A DNA stretch of 5,222 nt, taken from contig JAGQLK010000094.1 of NCBI GenBank assembly GCA_020429485.1, positions 1-5,222 on the forward strand, written 5' to 3'. The notes under the pieces were generated by a model. It saw nothing but the letters and a program-made list of their open reading frames with translations. It did no database searches and was not told the origin of the DNA. Both the position numbers and the translations under genes were made by a program. This stretch comes from Candidatus Dojkabacteria bacterium (GTDB lineage: Bacteria; Patescibacteriota; Dojkabacteria; B142; OLB20). Positions 1 to 5,222 of this stretch are shown piece after piece (the first letter of the stretch is position 1; each line of letters starts with the position of its first letter).

Positions 1-2
1 AT

Positions 3-689
3 CCAAAGGATTTCTTACAACTATTACAGCGATTAGATGAAATAGAAGGGGAGTGGTGGATGACATTTGTCTCGTCACATCCTAACTACATGACAGAAGA
101 ACTTATTCATTTCTTATCCAAATCAAAACACTTCAGACCATATCTACACTTTGCGCTACAATCAGGCTCTGACCATATTCTCAAGAGAATGAATAGACGT
201 CACGACATTGATGAATTCATAGAAAAGACTCTTAAATTTAAAGAGATTATTCCGGGAGTAGGAATTTCTACTGATGTAATTGTTGGCTTTCCTGGAGAAA
301 CTGAGGAAGACTTTATGGAAACAGCTAAAGTGATGGAGCAACTAGAATTTGATATGGCATTTTTATCAGAATTTTCTCCAAGATCAGGAACTGCTGCGGC
401 GTTAGTGAAGGACAATATTGAGCATAAAGAAAAAGAAAGAAGAAAAACTTATCTGAACGACGAAGTACTTGCAAAAACTGCATTAAAGAACAATGAGAAG
501 ATGGTGGGAACTAAACAGAAAGTTCTAGTAGAAAGATATAATGAACAATATAAACAACTTCATGGTCGAACAGGGAACTTTAAGGAGACAAGGATTATTA
601 ATTCTAAAGACAAAAAACTTATAGGCGAATTTGTTGAGGTAGAAATAATAAGCTGTTCACCATGGGCACTTGAAGCAAAAATCATATAA
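3..689 (+). CDS. miaB: tRNA methylthiotransferase MiaB, C-terminal part (5' end outside window)
   Basis: The frame is open to the left edge, so this is a 228-residue C-terminal fragment; the ATG at 60 is an internal Met, because homologous sequence (DFLQLLQRLDEIEGEWW) precedes it. MiaB is a radical-SAM enzyme that adds a methylthio group to isopentenyl-adenosine 37 of tRNAs. Visible signatures, numbered from base 3, are SSHP (24-27), HFALQSGSD (49-57), the radical-SAM core strand TDVIVGFPGETEEDF (90-104) and FSPRSGT (124-130). A TRAM RNA-binding domain covers about 163-228. The N-terminal methylthiotransferase domain and the CxxxCxxC cluster motif lie upstream of the window. The SHP motif favours MiaB over the relatives MtaB and RimO, which I cannot fully exclude. 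The gene ends with TAA, 71 bases before the next gene. Confidence 0.88.
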   Translation, partial: PKDFLQLLQRLDEIEGEWWMTFVSSHPNYMTEELIHFLSKSKHFRPYLHFALQSGSDHILKRMNRRHDIDEFIEKTLKFKEIIPGVGISTDVIVGFPGETEEDFMETAKVMEQLEFDMAFLSEFSPRSGTAAALVKDNIEHKEKERRKTYLNDEVLAKTALKNNEKMVGTKQKVLVERYNEQYKQLHGRTGNFKETRIINSKDKKLIGEFVEVEIISCSPWALEAKII

Positions 690-760
690 AAATATTTTTC
701 TTCACACAATATTTGCATTAGCTTTTCAAAGATTAGATAATATTTAAAAGTGCTATAAAT
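690..760 (+). promoter_or_regulatory. Possible sigma-70-type promoter in the miaB-yggT gap
   Basis: This 71-base AT-rich gap contains TTGCAT (713-718, a weak -35 match, 3 of 6) and GATAAT (736-741, 5 of 6 to the -10 consensus) separated by exactly 17 bases. Transcription would start near 748, giving a leader of about a dozen bases, which fits the lack of a Shine-Dalgarno sequence before the ATG at 761. In DNA this AT-rich, chance matches are common, so the call is weak. No convincing terminator hairpin follows miaB, so read-through is also possible. Confidence 0.3.
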
Positions 761-1669
761 ATGGACTTCAAGCAATTCAAAAAACGATCAGCAATTATTA
801 TTTATGGAATATTTGGTTTCATAGTAGCCATTATTTTCATAAGGATTCTTTTAAAAGCATTGGGAGCAAATCCAGATGCGAACTTTGTTGTTTTTTGGTA
901 TGACCTTTCATACTTCTTTGTAGGAATATTTGACGGAATCTATCCTAATATAGCTCCTGAATCAAGCAACTTAGTAATTGAATTGTATTCAATAGTCGCG
1001 ATGCTCTTTTATATGCTTCTATCATTTCTTACATCTAAATCTATCAACTCAGTAGCAGATAGTAGTGCCTTACGAGTAATTCAAAATATAGTAGATGCTT
1101 TATTTAAGTTTGCTGAGTTTCTATTAATAACTAGATTCATCTTTAAAATAACTAGCGCGTCAACTGCAAGCACATTTGTAGAATTTATCTATAGTGTATC
1201 TGCATTAGTATATGAACCATTTAGAAACATTTTCCCTACCATTAAAGTAGAAAACTTTAATATCGTATTTGAAACATCTACACTACTAGCAATAATAGTA
1301 ATCATCATCTTTGACATTATCACTGAAGGAATAATCGAAAAGCTGATGGATACTGATGAACCAAAAGAACAAAGCATGAATAATAATAGTGGATTCGCAA
1401 TGGCAGCACAAGCACCTCAGCAACAACAACCACATACTCAACCTGCTAATATAACCATTAATATTCCACAACCACAAGCACAACCTGCTCAACAACCAAT
1501 AATCGACAATAGAACTGTTCAGGTATACCCATCTGGTAATTATCCTGGACAAGGACAAAACCACCTTGAAGGTCAGCGACCTGCACCTGATCTTCAGCTG
1601 CCTGGTAATAATGCTCAAACTCCTGTCTTCGGACAGAACGCAAGCAGAAATCCTAATCAAGGAGCTTAG
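761..1669 (+). CDS. Tandem YggT-family membrane protein with Gln/Pro-rich C-terminal tail
   Basis: A 302-residue protein. Hydrophobic helices are seen at about 11-31, 71-93, 107-128 and 172-188. These form two YggT units, each a helix, an amphipathic stretch and a helix. Unit 1 has RILLKALGANP (28-38), FVVFWYDLS and IYP (60-62). Unit 2 has RFIFK (125-129), FVEFIYSVS and PFRNIFP (153-159). YggT proteins are small membrane proteins of poorly known function, linked in some bacteria to cell division or osmotic stress; E. coli YggT also has two units in 188 residues. The basic N-terminus (KQFKKR) and four helices predict both ends in the cytoplasm. Residues about 200-302 are hydrophilic and rich in Gln, Pro and Asn, and probably disordered; this extension is not typical of YggT. 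The start is the only ATG that gives a full first helix. No Shine-Dalgarno sequence precedes it. The membrane-family call is firm, the function unknown. Confidence 0.8.
   Translation: MDFKQFKKRSAIIIYGIFGFIVAIIFIRILLKALGANPDANFVVFWYDLSYFFVGIFDGIYPNIAPESSNLVIELYSIVAMLFYMLLSFLTSKSINSVADSSALRVIQNIVDALFKFAEFLLITRFIFKITSASTASTFVEFIYSVSALVYEPFRNIFPTIKVENFNIVFETSTLLAIIVIIIFDIITEGIIEKLMDTDEPKEQSMNNNSGFAMAAQAPQQQQPHTQPANITINIPQPQAQPAQQPIIDNRTVQVYPSGNYPGQGQNHLEGQRPAPDLQLPGNNAQTPVFGQNASRNPNQGA
1373..1666 (+). other. Low-complexity Gln/Pro/Asn-rich tail coding region
   Basis: This segment encodes residues 205-302 of the YggT-like protein. It begins with a run of Asn (NNNS), passes through APQQQQPHTQP, then PQPQAQPAQQP, and ends in a Gly/Gln/Pro/Asn-rich stretch (YPGQGQ, PNQGA). 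The DNA is rich in CAA/CAG and CCA/CCT codons. Between the PQ blocks lies an alternating NITINI segment that could form a short beta strand. It has few charged residues and no hydrophobic segment, so I infer a flexible, probably cytoplasmic extension that may bind partners. Confidence 0.7.
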
Positions 1670-1713
1670 TAACATTTAGTTGTAAAATTTAATACATACT
1701 ATTTACCTTTACT
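1670..1713 (+). other. 44-base intergenic gap before the surface-protein gene
   Basis: The gap is AT-rich and has no inverted repeat able to form a terminator and no Shine-Dalgarno sequence. A TACTAT hexamer at 1697-1702 is a 4-of-6 match to a -10 box, but nothing like a -35 box is present at the right distance. An in-frame TAA at 1690-1692 limits how far upstream the next gene can start. Co-transcription with the YggT-like gene is plausible but not shown. Confidence 0.5.
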
Positions 1714-1788
1714 TTGAAGATTAAGTTTCTTTTAGTATTAACAATTAATATTTTTGCGTTACTATCCTTCACGATTACTAGTAGAGCT
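1714..1788 (+). other. Signal peptide of the surface protein
   Basis: Residues 1-25 show the three parts of a Sec signal peptide: a short basic start (K2, K4), a hydrophobic stretch of leucine, isoleucine and phenylalanine at about 5-21, and a small-residue cleavage site S23-R24-A25 before LTYTV. The next residues are the CSLREA-like motif that commonly begins the mature part of secreted beta-helix proteins. This is the main argument for TTG at 1714 as the start codon. No ribosome binding site is visible upstream. Confidence 0.75.
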
Positions 1789-4700
1789 CTAACGTATACA
1801 GTAACTAACACTAATGATTCTGGTGCAGGAAGCCTTAGACAAGCTATAACAGATGCTAATGGAACAGCGATAGATGACATAATATCTTTCAACATTCCAA
1901 CATCTGATCCAGGATACGATGGGTCGAATGGTTGGTTTCTAATCGAGTTAAATTCACTTTTACCTGATATTACTGACACAGTCCAGTTAGATGGATCTAC
2001 TCAAACTATCAATGTCGGAGATACAAACCCAGGATACATCGGGATAGGTGGTACTGTAGGAGTCGATGAACTGACGTTAAATCAAGTACCAAAACCAGAA
2101 ATAGTATTAGCACCTGCATCAGCAGGAACAATAGCTCGTGGTATTAGAGTTTTAGGCAGTGGGGCAAATGGAAGTGTTATAAATAATATCGCAACATATG
2201 GATTTGGTCCCGCTTCAAGCAATGGGAACTCAAGCTTTGCAAATGTGACTGTAGTAAATGCCGATAATGTTACGCTTAGCAACAGTATTATTGGTACGGA
2301 TCCAGACATATACGATGATCCTCCAATCCCGAATACCTCTAAACCATTCACAGCTGCTGGTACTTTTAACGGTCTAACAATTGAAAATAATATTTTCGGT
2401 CCACAATTTATAGGTTTATTTTTTCTTGTTAACGACTCTGTAGATGTGCCAATAACTGGCGTTGTTATTAGAGATAATGAATTTGTTGATGGCGGTGATA
2501 ACGGTGCAGGTGACGCTGTAGAAATCCAAGCAGGCATAAATGATATTTCAATATTATTAGAAGGCAATCTGTTTACAGGAAATAACGCCAGGGAGCAAAT
2601 TGATCTAGTTGGTGCAAATGGAGGATTGTTAATCAATTCTACAATCACTAATAACACTATAATTGATTCCAATGTATTGGCACCTCCCACTCCAGGGATT
2701 CGCTTACGAGAAGTACAAAGCTCTACTTTTTCCAAAAATATAATTCAAAATAACAATGGTCCAGGAATATTAGTAAATACTTCTACTAGCCCGACTTTTC
2801 CTAATGGATCGTATGGCAATAGAATAACTCAAAACCACTTCGGATCTAACGATGGTCTCGCAATAGAACTATGTGAAAATTGCGGCTCAGCTAGCCAAGG
2901 AGATGGTGTAAATGTAAATGATGGGATATTGAATAACACTATTGGAAATATGGGTATGGATCACCCAATTATTACAGATTCAATAACTATAAATTCTAAT
3001 AGCATTTACATTGAAGGTACTGCAATGGCGAATAGTACAATCGAATTCTATCGTGCTGAAGCAGATACTGATGGATTCGATATAGTCTCTAGTACTGGAT
3101 ATGGAGAGGGAACAGAATATCTTGGTAGTTTAACTTCTGATGGTAGTGGCATTTTTGCAGGCACAATAAACTATTCCAATGTAAGCAGTCTTGTAGGAGA
3201 TGAAATTACTGCGCTTGCGATAGATAGTAGTGATAATACCTCTGAATTTGGACCTAACTTTCTAATTAGCCAAACGTCTGGCATAGGACTGATCAAAGAA
3301 TTATCTAATTTTACCAATGTTGGTGATGGTTCATATAACGTTACTTTTAAGTTCACTATTTCTAACACTGGTAATAGTGATTTAGCTAACCTACAACTCA
3401 GAGATGACTTAACAGAACTATTTAATGATGGCAGTAATTTTTCAATCGTAACTCTTACTAGCAGTGGCTTAACTATTAATACAAACTACAATGGTGATTC
3501 CGATATTAATTTACTGACTGGCAGCAACAATCTGTTAATTGGGGAGAGCCAAATAGTTCTGCTAACAATTAATTTCTTCCCGAATAATTCACAAGGCACA
3601 TACGAGAACTTAGCATATGCATCAGCAGAAAATATTATTGGCGTTACTCTTGAAGATACTTCTCATCCTTCATCAATTTTATCTGACTCGCCAACAGTGA
3701 TAAATATTGTAGAGTTACTTGCGAATACTGGAGATGCAACAATTTACTTGTTACTACTTGGAATATTTTTGATAGGCTTTGTAATATTAAGAAACAAAAT
3801 TCATTACAGTACTAAAGAATTAATAACGCTATCCTTCCTAACTTTTTTTTCTTTCACAGTATTTATTCTAACTACTCTAATTTTTACCCAGAAAGTAAAT
3901 GCACAGGTGATATATCCAGATTGGTATGATACCAATTGGTCTCATAGAAAAATTTACTCTATTACAACAGATAATTCACAGATTCCAGCTAGCGTGAGTA
4001 ATTTTCCATTTACCCTAGTAATCGATAATGATACTGATTTGAAGGAAAATGCAAAATCTGACGCATCGGACCTTCTTATTCTTTTAGATAATTCTACAGA
4101 ACTTGATTATGAGATAGAAAGTTATGATAGTGTCACAGGTAGTCTCGTTGTACATATTTTAATTCCTAATCTAGATGGTGGGGAAAGTTTATATGTATAC
4201 TTTGGAAATCCTGATATTACCGTATCAAGTAATCCACTTGGTGTGTGGGATTCTTCTCATATTGGAGTCTGGCACATGCAAACACTAGAAAATGAAGTGC
4301 CAGATTCAACTAGTAATGGTAATGATGGAACTGTTCATAATGGCGTAACTAGGAGCTCCACAGGCCTATTTGGTAATTCTTATTCGTTCGATGGCGTTGA
4401 TGATTATGTTTCAACAATCCCTGTTTCTTGGGGAAGTATGGATGAGTATACTCTCTGTGTCTGGTTCAAACCTGCGAATTTCCCAGCCTATCCTTACAGA
4501 CAAGTTGTGGTGGGTGCTTATCCTCATGAATTCTCTGTACTACTAGAAGAAAATCAAATTAATTTTTATAATGGATACTGGCTCTGGACTGGTGGTAATT
4601 TGACAACTGCGGATTGGTATAACTACTGTGGTACATTCAATACTACAACAAATACTGTAAGGTCATATCTTAATGGGGTAAATATCCGTACTGATAGTTT

Positions 4701-5222
4701 TACAGGTACACCTGAGGATCATGCCGGCAATCCAAACTTAGACTTTGGTGCTGGTTATGGATGGACTTGGTACGTAAGAAATTATTTCAATGGCCAAATA
4801 GACGAAGTTAGGCTACTTGATAGGGAACTTTCAAGCAATGAGGTAAGAGCGCTGTATAGTAATCAAGCCAACACTTCTAATTTTTATACTCTAGAAGAGG
4901 AACAAGAACTTACATATATTATTCTAAACTTAGATTCTAATCTTGAAGCAGTAAGAAAAGATGATCAATTAATTGACGTAACTAGTGAGGGACAAGTCGG
5001 TGAAGTTCTTGTATTAATTAGCCAGGGGAGCATTCCAGTGGCAGAAATCAATATTAACTTTGATGAAGATCATGACTGGTCTGCTGCAAAAGCGTCAACA
5101 GTAGATTACAAAACTTTCTTTCACTACCCAGGAGGATCAAGTTCTTTACCAGGAACTATTAGTACTGGATATACACTTTATGTACAGAAGGGAACCTTTG
5201 ATTTTATTGGTGTATGTCCAAA
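1714..5222 (+). CDS. Large secreted surface protein: beta-helix, Ig-like, DUF11-like, internal sorting signal, DUF2341, LamG (3' end outside window)
   Basis: One frame stays open from the TTG at 1714 to the right edge, 1,169 codons with no stop. I chose TTG because the only in-frame stop upstream is at 1690-1692, no in-frame ATG occurs until about 2950, and TTG gives a proper signal peptide (residues 1-25: KIK, hydrophobic core, SRA cleavage site). Domains in order are a CSLREA-like start (TVTNTNDSGAGSLRQAI, 29-45); a right-handed beta-helix (about 130-390); an Ig-like region opening with GDGVNVND (396-517); a DUF11-like domain (about 523-665); LANTG (669-673) with helix 676-692; a second helix 703-725 with VNA/Q (728-731); DUF2341 (about 737-835); LamG (about 842-1050); and an unrecognised region to 1169. 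The architecture indicates a cell-surface protein for adhesion or glycan binding. No catalytic residues are identifiable. The two halves look like separate surface proteins joined together. Exact start is moderately sure, overall nature very sure. Confidence 0.85.
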   Translation, partial: MKIKFLLVLTINIFALLSFTITSRALTYTVTNTNDSGAGSLRQAITDANGTAIDDIISFNIPTSDPGYDGSNGWFLIELNSLLPDITDTVQLDGSTQTINVGDTNPGYIGIGGTVGVDELTLNQVPKPEIVLAPASAGTIARGIRVLGSGANGSVINNIATYGFGPASSNGNSSFANVTVVNADNVTLSNSIIGTDPDIYDDPPIPNTSKPFTAAGTFNGLTIENNIFGPQFIGLFFLVNDSVDVPITGVVIRDNEFVDGGDNGAGDAVEIQAGINDISILLEGNLFTGNNAREQIDLVGANGGLLINSTITNNTIIDSNVLAPPTPGIRLREVQSSTFSKNIIQNNNGPGILVNTSTSPTFPNGSYGNRITQNHFGSNDGLAIELCENCGSASQGDGVNVNDGILNNTIGNMGMDHPIITDSITINSNSIYIEGTAMANSTIEFYRAEADTDGFDIVSSTGYGEGTEYLGSLTSDGSGIFAGTINYSNVSSLVGDEITALAIDSSDNTSEFGPNFLISQTSGIGLIKELSNFTNVGDGSYNVTFKFTISNTGNSDLANLQLRDDLTELFNDGSNFSIVTLTSSGLTINTNYNGDSDINLLTGSNNLLIGESQIVLLTINFFPNNSQGTYENLAYASAENIIGVTLEDTSHPSSILSDSPTVINIVELLANTGDATIYLLLLGIFLIGFVILRNKIHYSTKELITLSFLTFFSFTVFILTTLIFTQKVNAQVIYPDWYDTNWSHRKIYSITTDNSQIPASVSNFPFTLVIDNDTDLKENAKSDASDLLILLDNSTELDYEIESYDSVTGSLVVHILIPNLDGGESLYVYFGNPDITVSSNPLGVWDSSHIGVWHMQTLENEVPDSTSNGNDGTVHNGVTRSSTGLFGNSYSFDGVDDYVSTIPVSWGSMDEYTLCVWFKPANFPAYPYRQVVVGAYPHEFSVLLEENQINFYNGYWLWTGGNLTTADWYNYCGTFNTTTNTVRSYLNGVNIRTDSFTGTPEDHAGNPNLDFGAGYGWTWYVRNYFNGQIDEVRLLDRELSSNEVRALYSNQANTSNFYTLEEEQELTYIILNLDSNLEAVRKDDQLIDVTSEGQVGEVLVLISQGSIPVAEININFDEDHDWSAAKASTVDYKTFFHYPGGSSSLPGTISTGYTLYVQKGTFDFIGVCP
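2101..2880 (+). other. Right-handed parallel beta-helix domain
   Basis: Residues about 130-389 contain repeated rungs of the form Asn-x-Ile/Phe, as in pectate-lyase-like and NosD-like folds: NNI (157-159), NSII (190-193), NNIF (225-228), NEF (255-257), NLF (285-287), NTII (314-317), NII (342-344), NHF (374-376), with NTI (408-410) just beyond. Spacing of about 18-35 residues suits roughly one turn per rung. Such domains bind or cleave polysaccharides, or serve as adhesin stalks. No calcium-binding or catalytic acid cluster can be assigned by eye, so a structural or binding role is more likely. Confidence 0.75.
2899..3264 (+). other. Ig-like domain following the beta-helix
   Basis: Residues 396-517 open with GDGVNVND, followed by GNMGMDHPII, then IYIEGTAMANSTIEFYR, a GEGTEYLGSL strand and GDEITALAIDSSDNTSEFGP. 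This order (GDGVTPND-type motif, N-x-PVI, glycine-containing strands, then A-x-D-x-x-x-NTSEF) is the familiar C-terminal module of many secreted beta-helix proteins. I read it as an Ig-like beta-sandwich spacer. A CxxC pair (C387, C390) sits just before it. Confidence 0.65.
3280..3708 (+). other. DUF11-like repeat domain
   Basis: Residues about 523-665 carry GIGLIKELSN, then GDGSYNVTFKFTISNTGNSDL and LQLRDDLTELF, and later a YENLAYASAE strand and DSPTVINI. This matches the conserved-repeat (DUF11-type) pattern of G-(D/T)-Y-x-V-T-(Y/F)-x-(I/V)-x-(I/V)-x-N-x-G followed by D-x-L, with a terminal N-x-A strand. These modules act as stalk units in surface proteins and often stand just before a wall-anchoring signal, as here. 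A single copy is present. Confidence 0.65.
3718..3903 (+). other. Internal sortase-type signal joined to an internal signal-peptide-like helix
   Basis: Residues 669-673 read LANTG, followed by a hydrophobic helix (676-692) and basic residues (R693, K695), the three parts of a C-terminal cell-wall sorting signal of the LPxTG/LAxTG kind. With no stop, the frame continues through a short polar loop (HYSTKE) to a second hydrophobic helix (703-725) and VNA/Q (728-731), a good signal-peptidase I site. DUF2341 begins straight after. The positive loop predicts a membrane hairpin with both flanking parts outside. It could be a stable anchor or a pair of processing sites. The parts are read directly; the processing is inferred. 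Confidence 0.65.
3843..3850 (+). repeat. T8 homopolymer inside the second helix
   Basis: Eight consecutive T residues fall in codons ACT TTT TTT TCT, giving a T_TTT_TTT heptamer in the phase needed for -1 ribosomal slippage. Loss of one T (or +1 slippage) would lead to TAA at 3869-3871; gain of one T (or -1 slippage) would lead to TGA at 3927-3929. Either change would end the first protein just after its sorting signal. The tract is short, so it may be chance. Confidence 0.45.
3922..4218 (+). other. DUF2341 domain
   Basis: Residues about 737-835 begin with WYDTNWSHRKIYSITT, continue with NFPFTLVIDND and DLLILLDN, then LDYEIESYDSVTGSLVVHILIP, and end with LYVYFGNPD. These are the hallmarks of DUF2341: W-x-YR-x-I at the start, a FPV-type strand, an EIE-x-(Y/W) strand and a terminal YYGN. 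The domain is known from secreted and surface proteins and almost always precedes a LamG domain, as it does here; its function is not established. Confidence 0.8.
4237..4860 (+). other. LamG / concanavalin A-like lectin domain
   Basis: Residues about 842-1049 show the LamG_3 order: VWHM (852-855), PDSTSNGNDGT, YSFDGVDDYV (890-899), YTLCVWFKP (912-920), ADWYNYCGTF, YLNG (985-988), then FNGQIDEVRLLDRELSSNEV near the end. This jelly-roll fold usually binds carbohydrate or protein ligands on surfaces. Two cysteines, C915 and C972, are the only ones in the domain and could form a disulfide; this pairing is inferred. Confidence 0.85.
4888..5222 (+). other. Unrecognised C-terminal region of the surface protein, cut by the window edge
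   Basis: Residues about 1059-1169 follow LamG through a short acidic linker (EEEQE). They contain alternating beta-type strands (TYIILNLDSN, VGEVLVLIS, IPVAEININF), then an Asp-rich spot (DEDHDW), and TGYTLYVQKGTFDFIGVCP at the edge. I do not recognise a family. The pattern suggests another beta-sandwich module, and the final CP may start a cysteine-containing segment beyond the window. Confidence 0.4.

Noticed and set aside
686..700. Possible terminator after miaB (AAAAATATTTTT palindrome)
   Set aside because: The palindrome is entirely A/T, has no loop and no G/C stem, so it would not form a stable intrinsic terminator.
751..760. TGCTATAAAT as an extended -10 box directly before the YggT-like gene
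   Set aside because: It touches the ATG, so transcription would begin inside the coding region; the GATAAT box further upstream is better placed.
1286..1675. 129-codon open frame on the - strand
   Set aside because: It is antisense to the YggT-like gene, whose + strand reading has clear membrane helices and YggT motifs. The antisense protein is a low-complexity mirror of the PQ-rich tail.
1697..1702. TACTAT as a -10 box for the surface-protein gene
   Set aside because: It matches only 4 of 6 positions and lacks a -35 partner at 16-18 bases, so it is not distinguishable from chance in AT-rich DNA.
2082..2735. 217-codon open frame on the - strand
   Set aside because: It lies opposite the beta-helix coding region, which has clear domain motifs on the + strand. 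Its translation shows no recognisable domain.
1714..5222. UGA-as-glycine code, as in Gracilibacteria and SR1
   Set aside because: No in-frame TGA occurs in roughly 1,700 codons of the three genes and glycine is written with GGN throughout, so the standard bacterial code is enough.

Overview
The window is a compact, AT-rich stretch of bacterial DNA (judged by eye, with A/T-rich third codon positions and gaps). It carries three genes on the + strand. In order they are the 3' part of a MiaB-type tRNA methylthiotransferase gene, a YggT-family membrane protein gene with a long Gln/Pro-rich tail, and the first 1,169 codons of a very large secreted surface-protein gene that runs off the right edge. 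No genes on the - strand, RNA genes, insertion sequences or CRISPR arrays are visible. The gaps are short (71 and 44 bases), and neither visible start has a recognisable Shine-Dalgarno sequence.

The low G+C, tight packing, missing Shine-Dalgarno sites, sortase-type signal without any outer-membrane features, and large beta-helix/DUF2341/LamG surface protein beside miaB and yggT would fit a Candidate Phyla Radiation (Patescibacteria) bacterium with a Gram-positive-like envelope. That placement is inference; no marker gene here proves it. The genetic code looks standard: stops used are TAA and TAG, and no in-frame TGA interrupts any gene.

Left (1-689): the C-terminal end of the radical-SAM domain and the TRAM domain of MiaB, a tRNA modification enzyme. 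Middle (761-1669): a four-helix membrane protein made of two diverged YggT units, followed by about 100 residues of low-complexity, probably cytoplasmic tail. Right (1714-5222): a TTG-initiated protein with a signal peptide, a CSLREA-like N-terminus, a right-handed beta-helix, an Ig-like domain and a DUF11-like domain. These are followed by what looks like a complete C-terminal cell-wall sorting signal (LANTG, hydrophobic helix, basic residues). Instead of stopping, the frame goes straight into a second signal-peptide-like helix with a VNA/Q cleavage site, then DUF2341, a LamG lectin-like domain and an unrecognised region.

The most notable feature is this junction near 3718-3903. The gene reads as two ordinary surface proteins joined head to tail without a stop or a new start. 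The product could be a hairpin-anchored protein with two ectodomains, or a polyprotein processed by sortase and signal peptidase. A run of eight T residues lies inside the second helix and would switch the product to a single-protein form if slippage or an indel occurred there.
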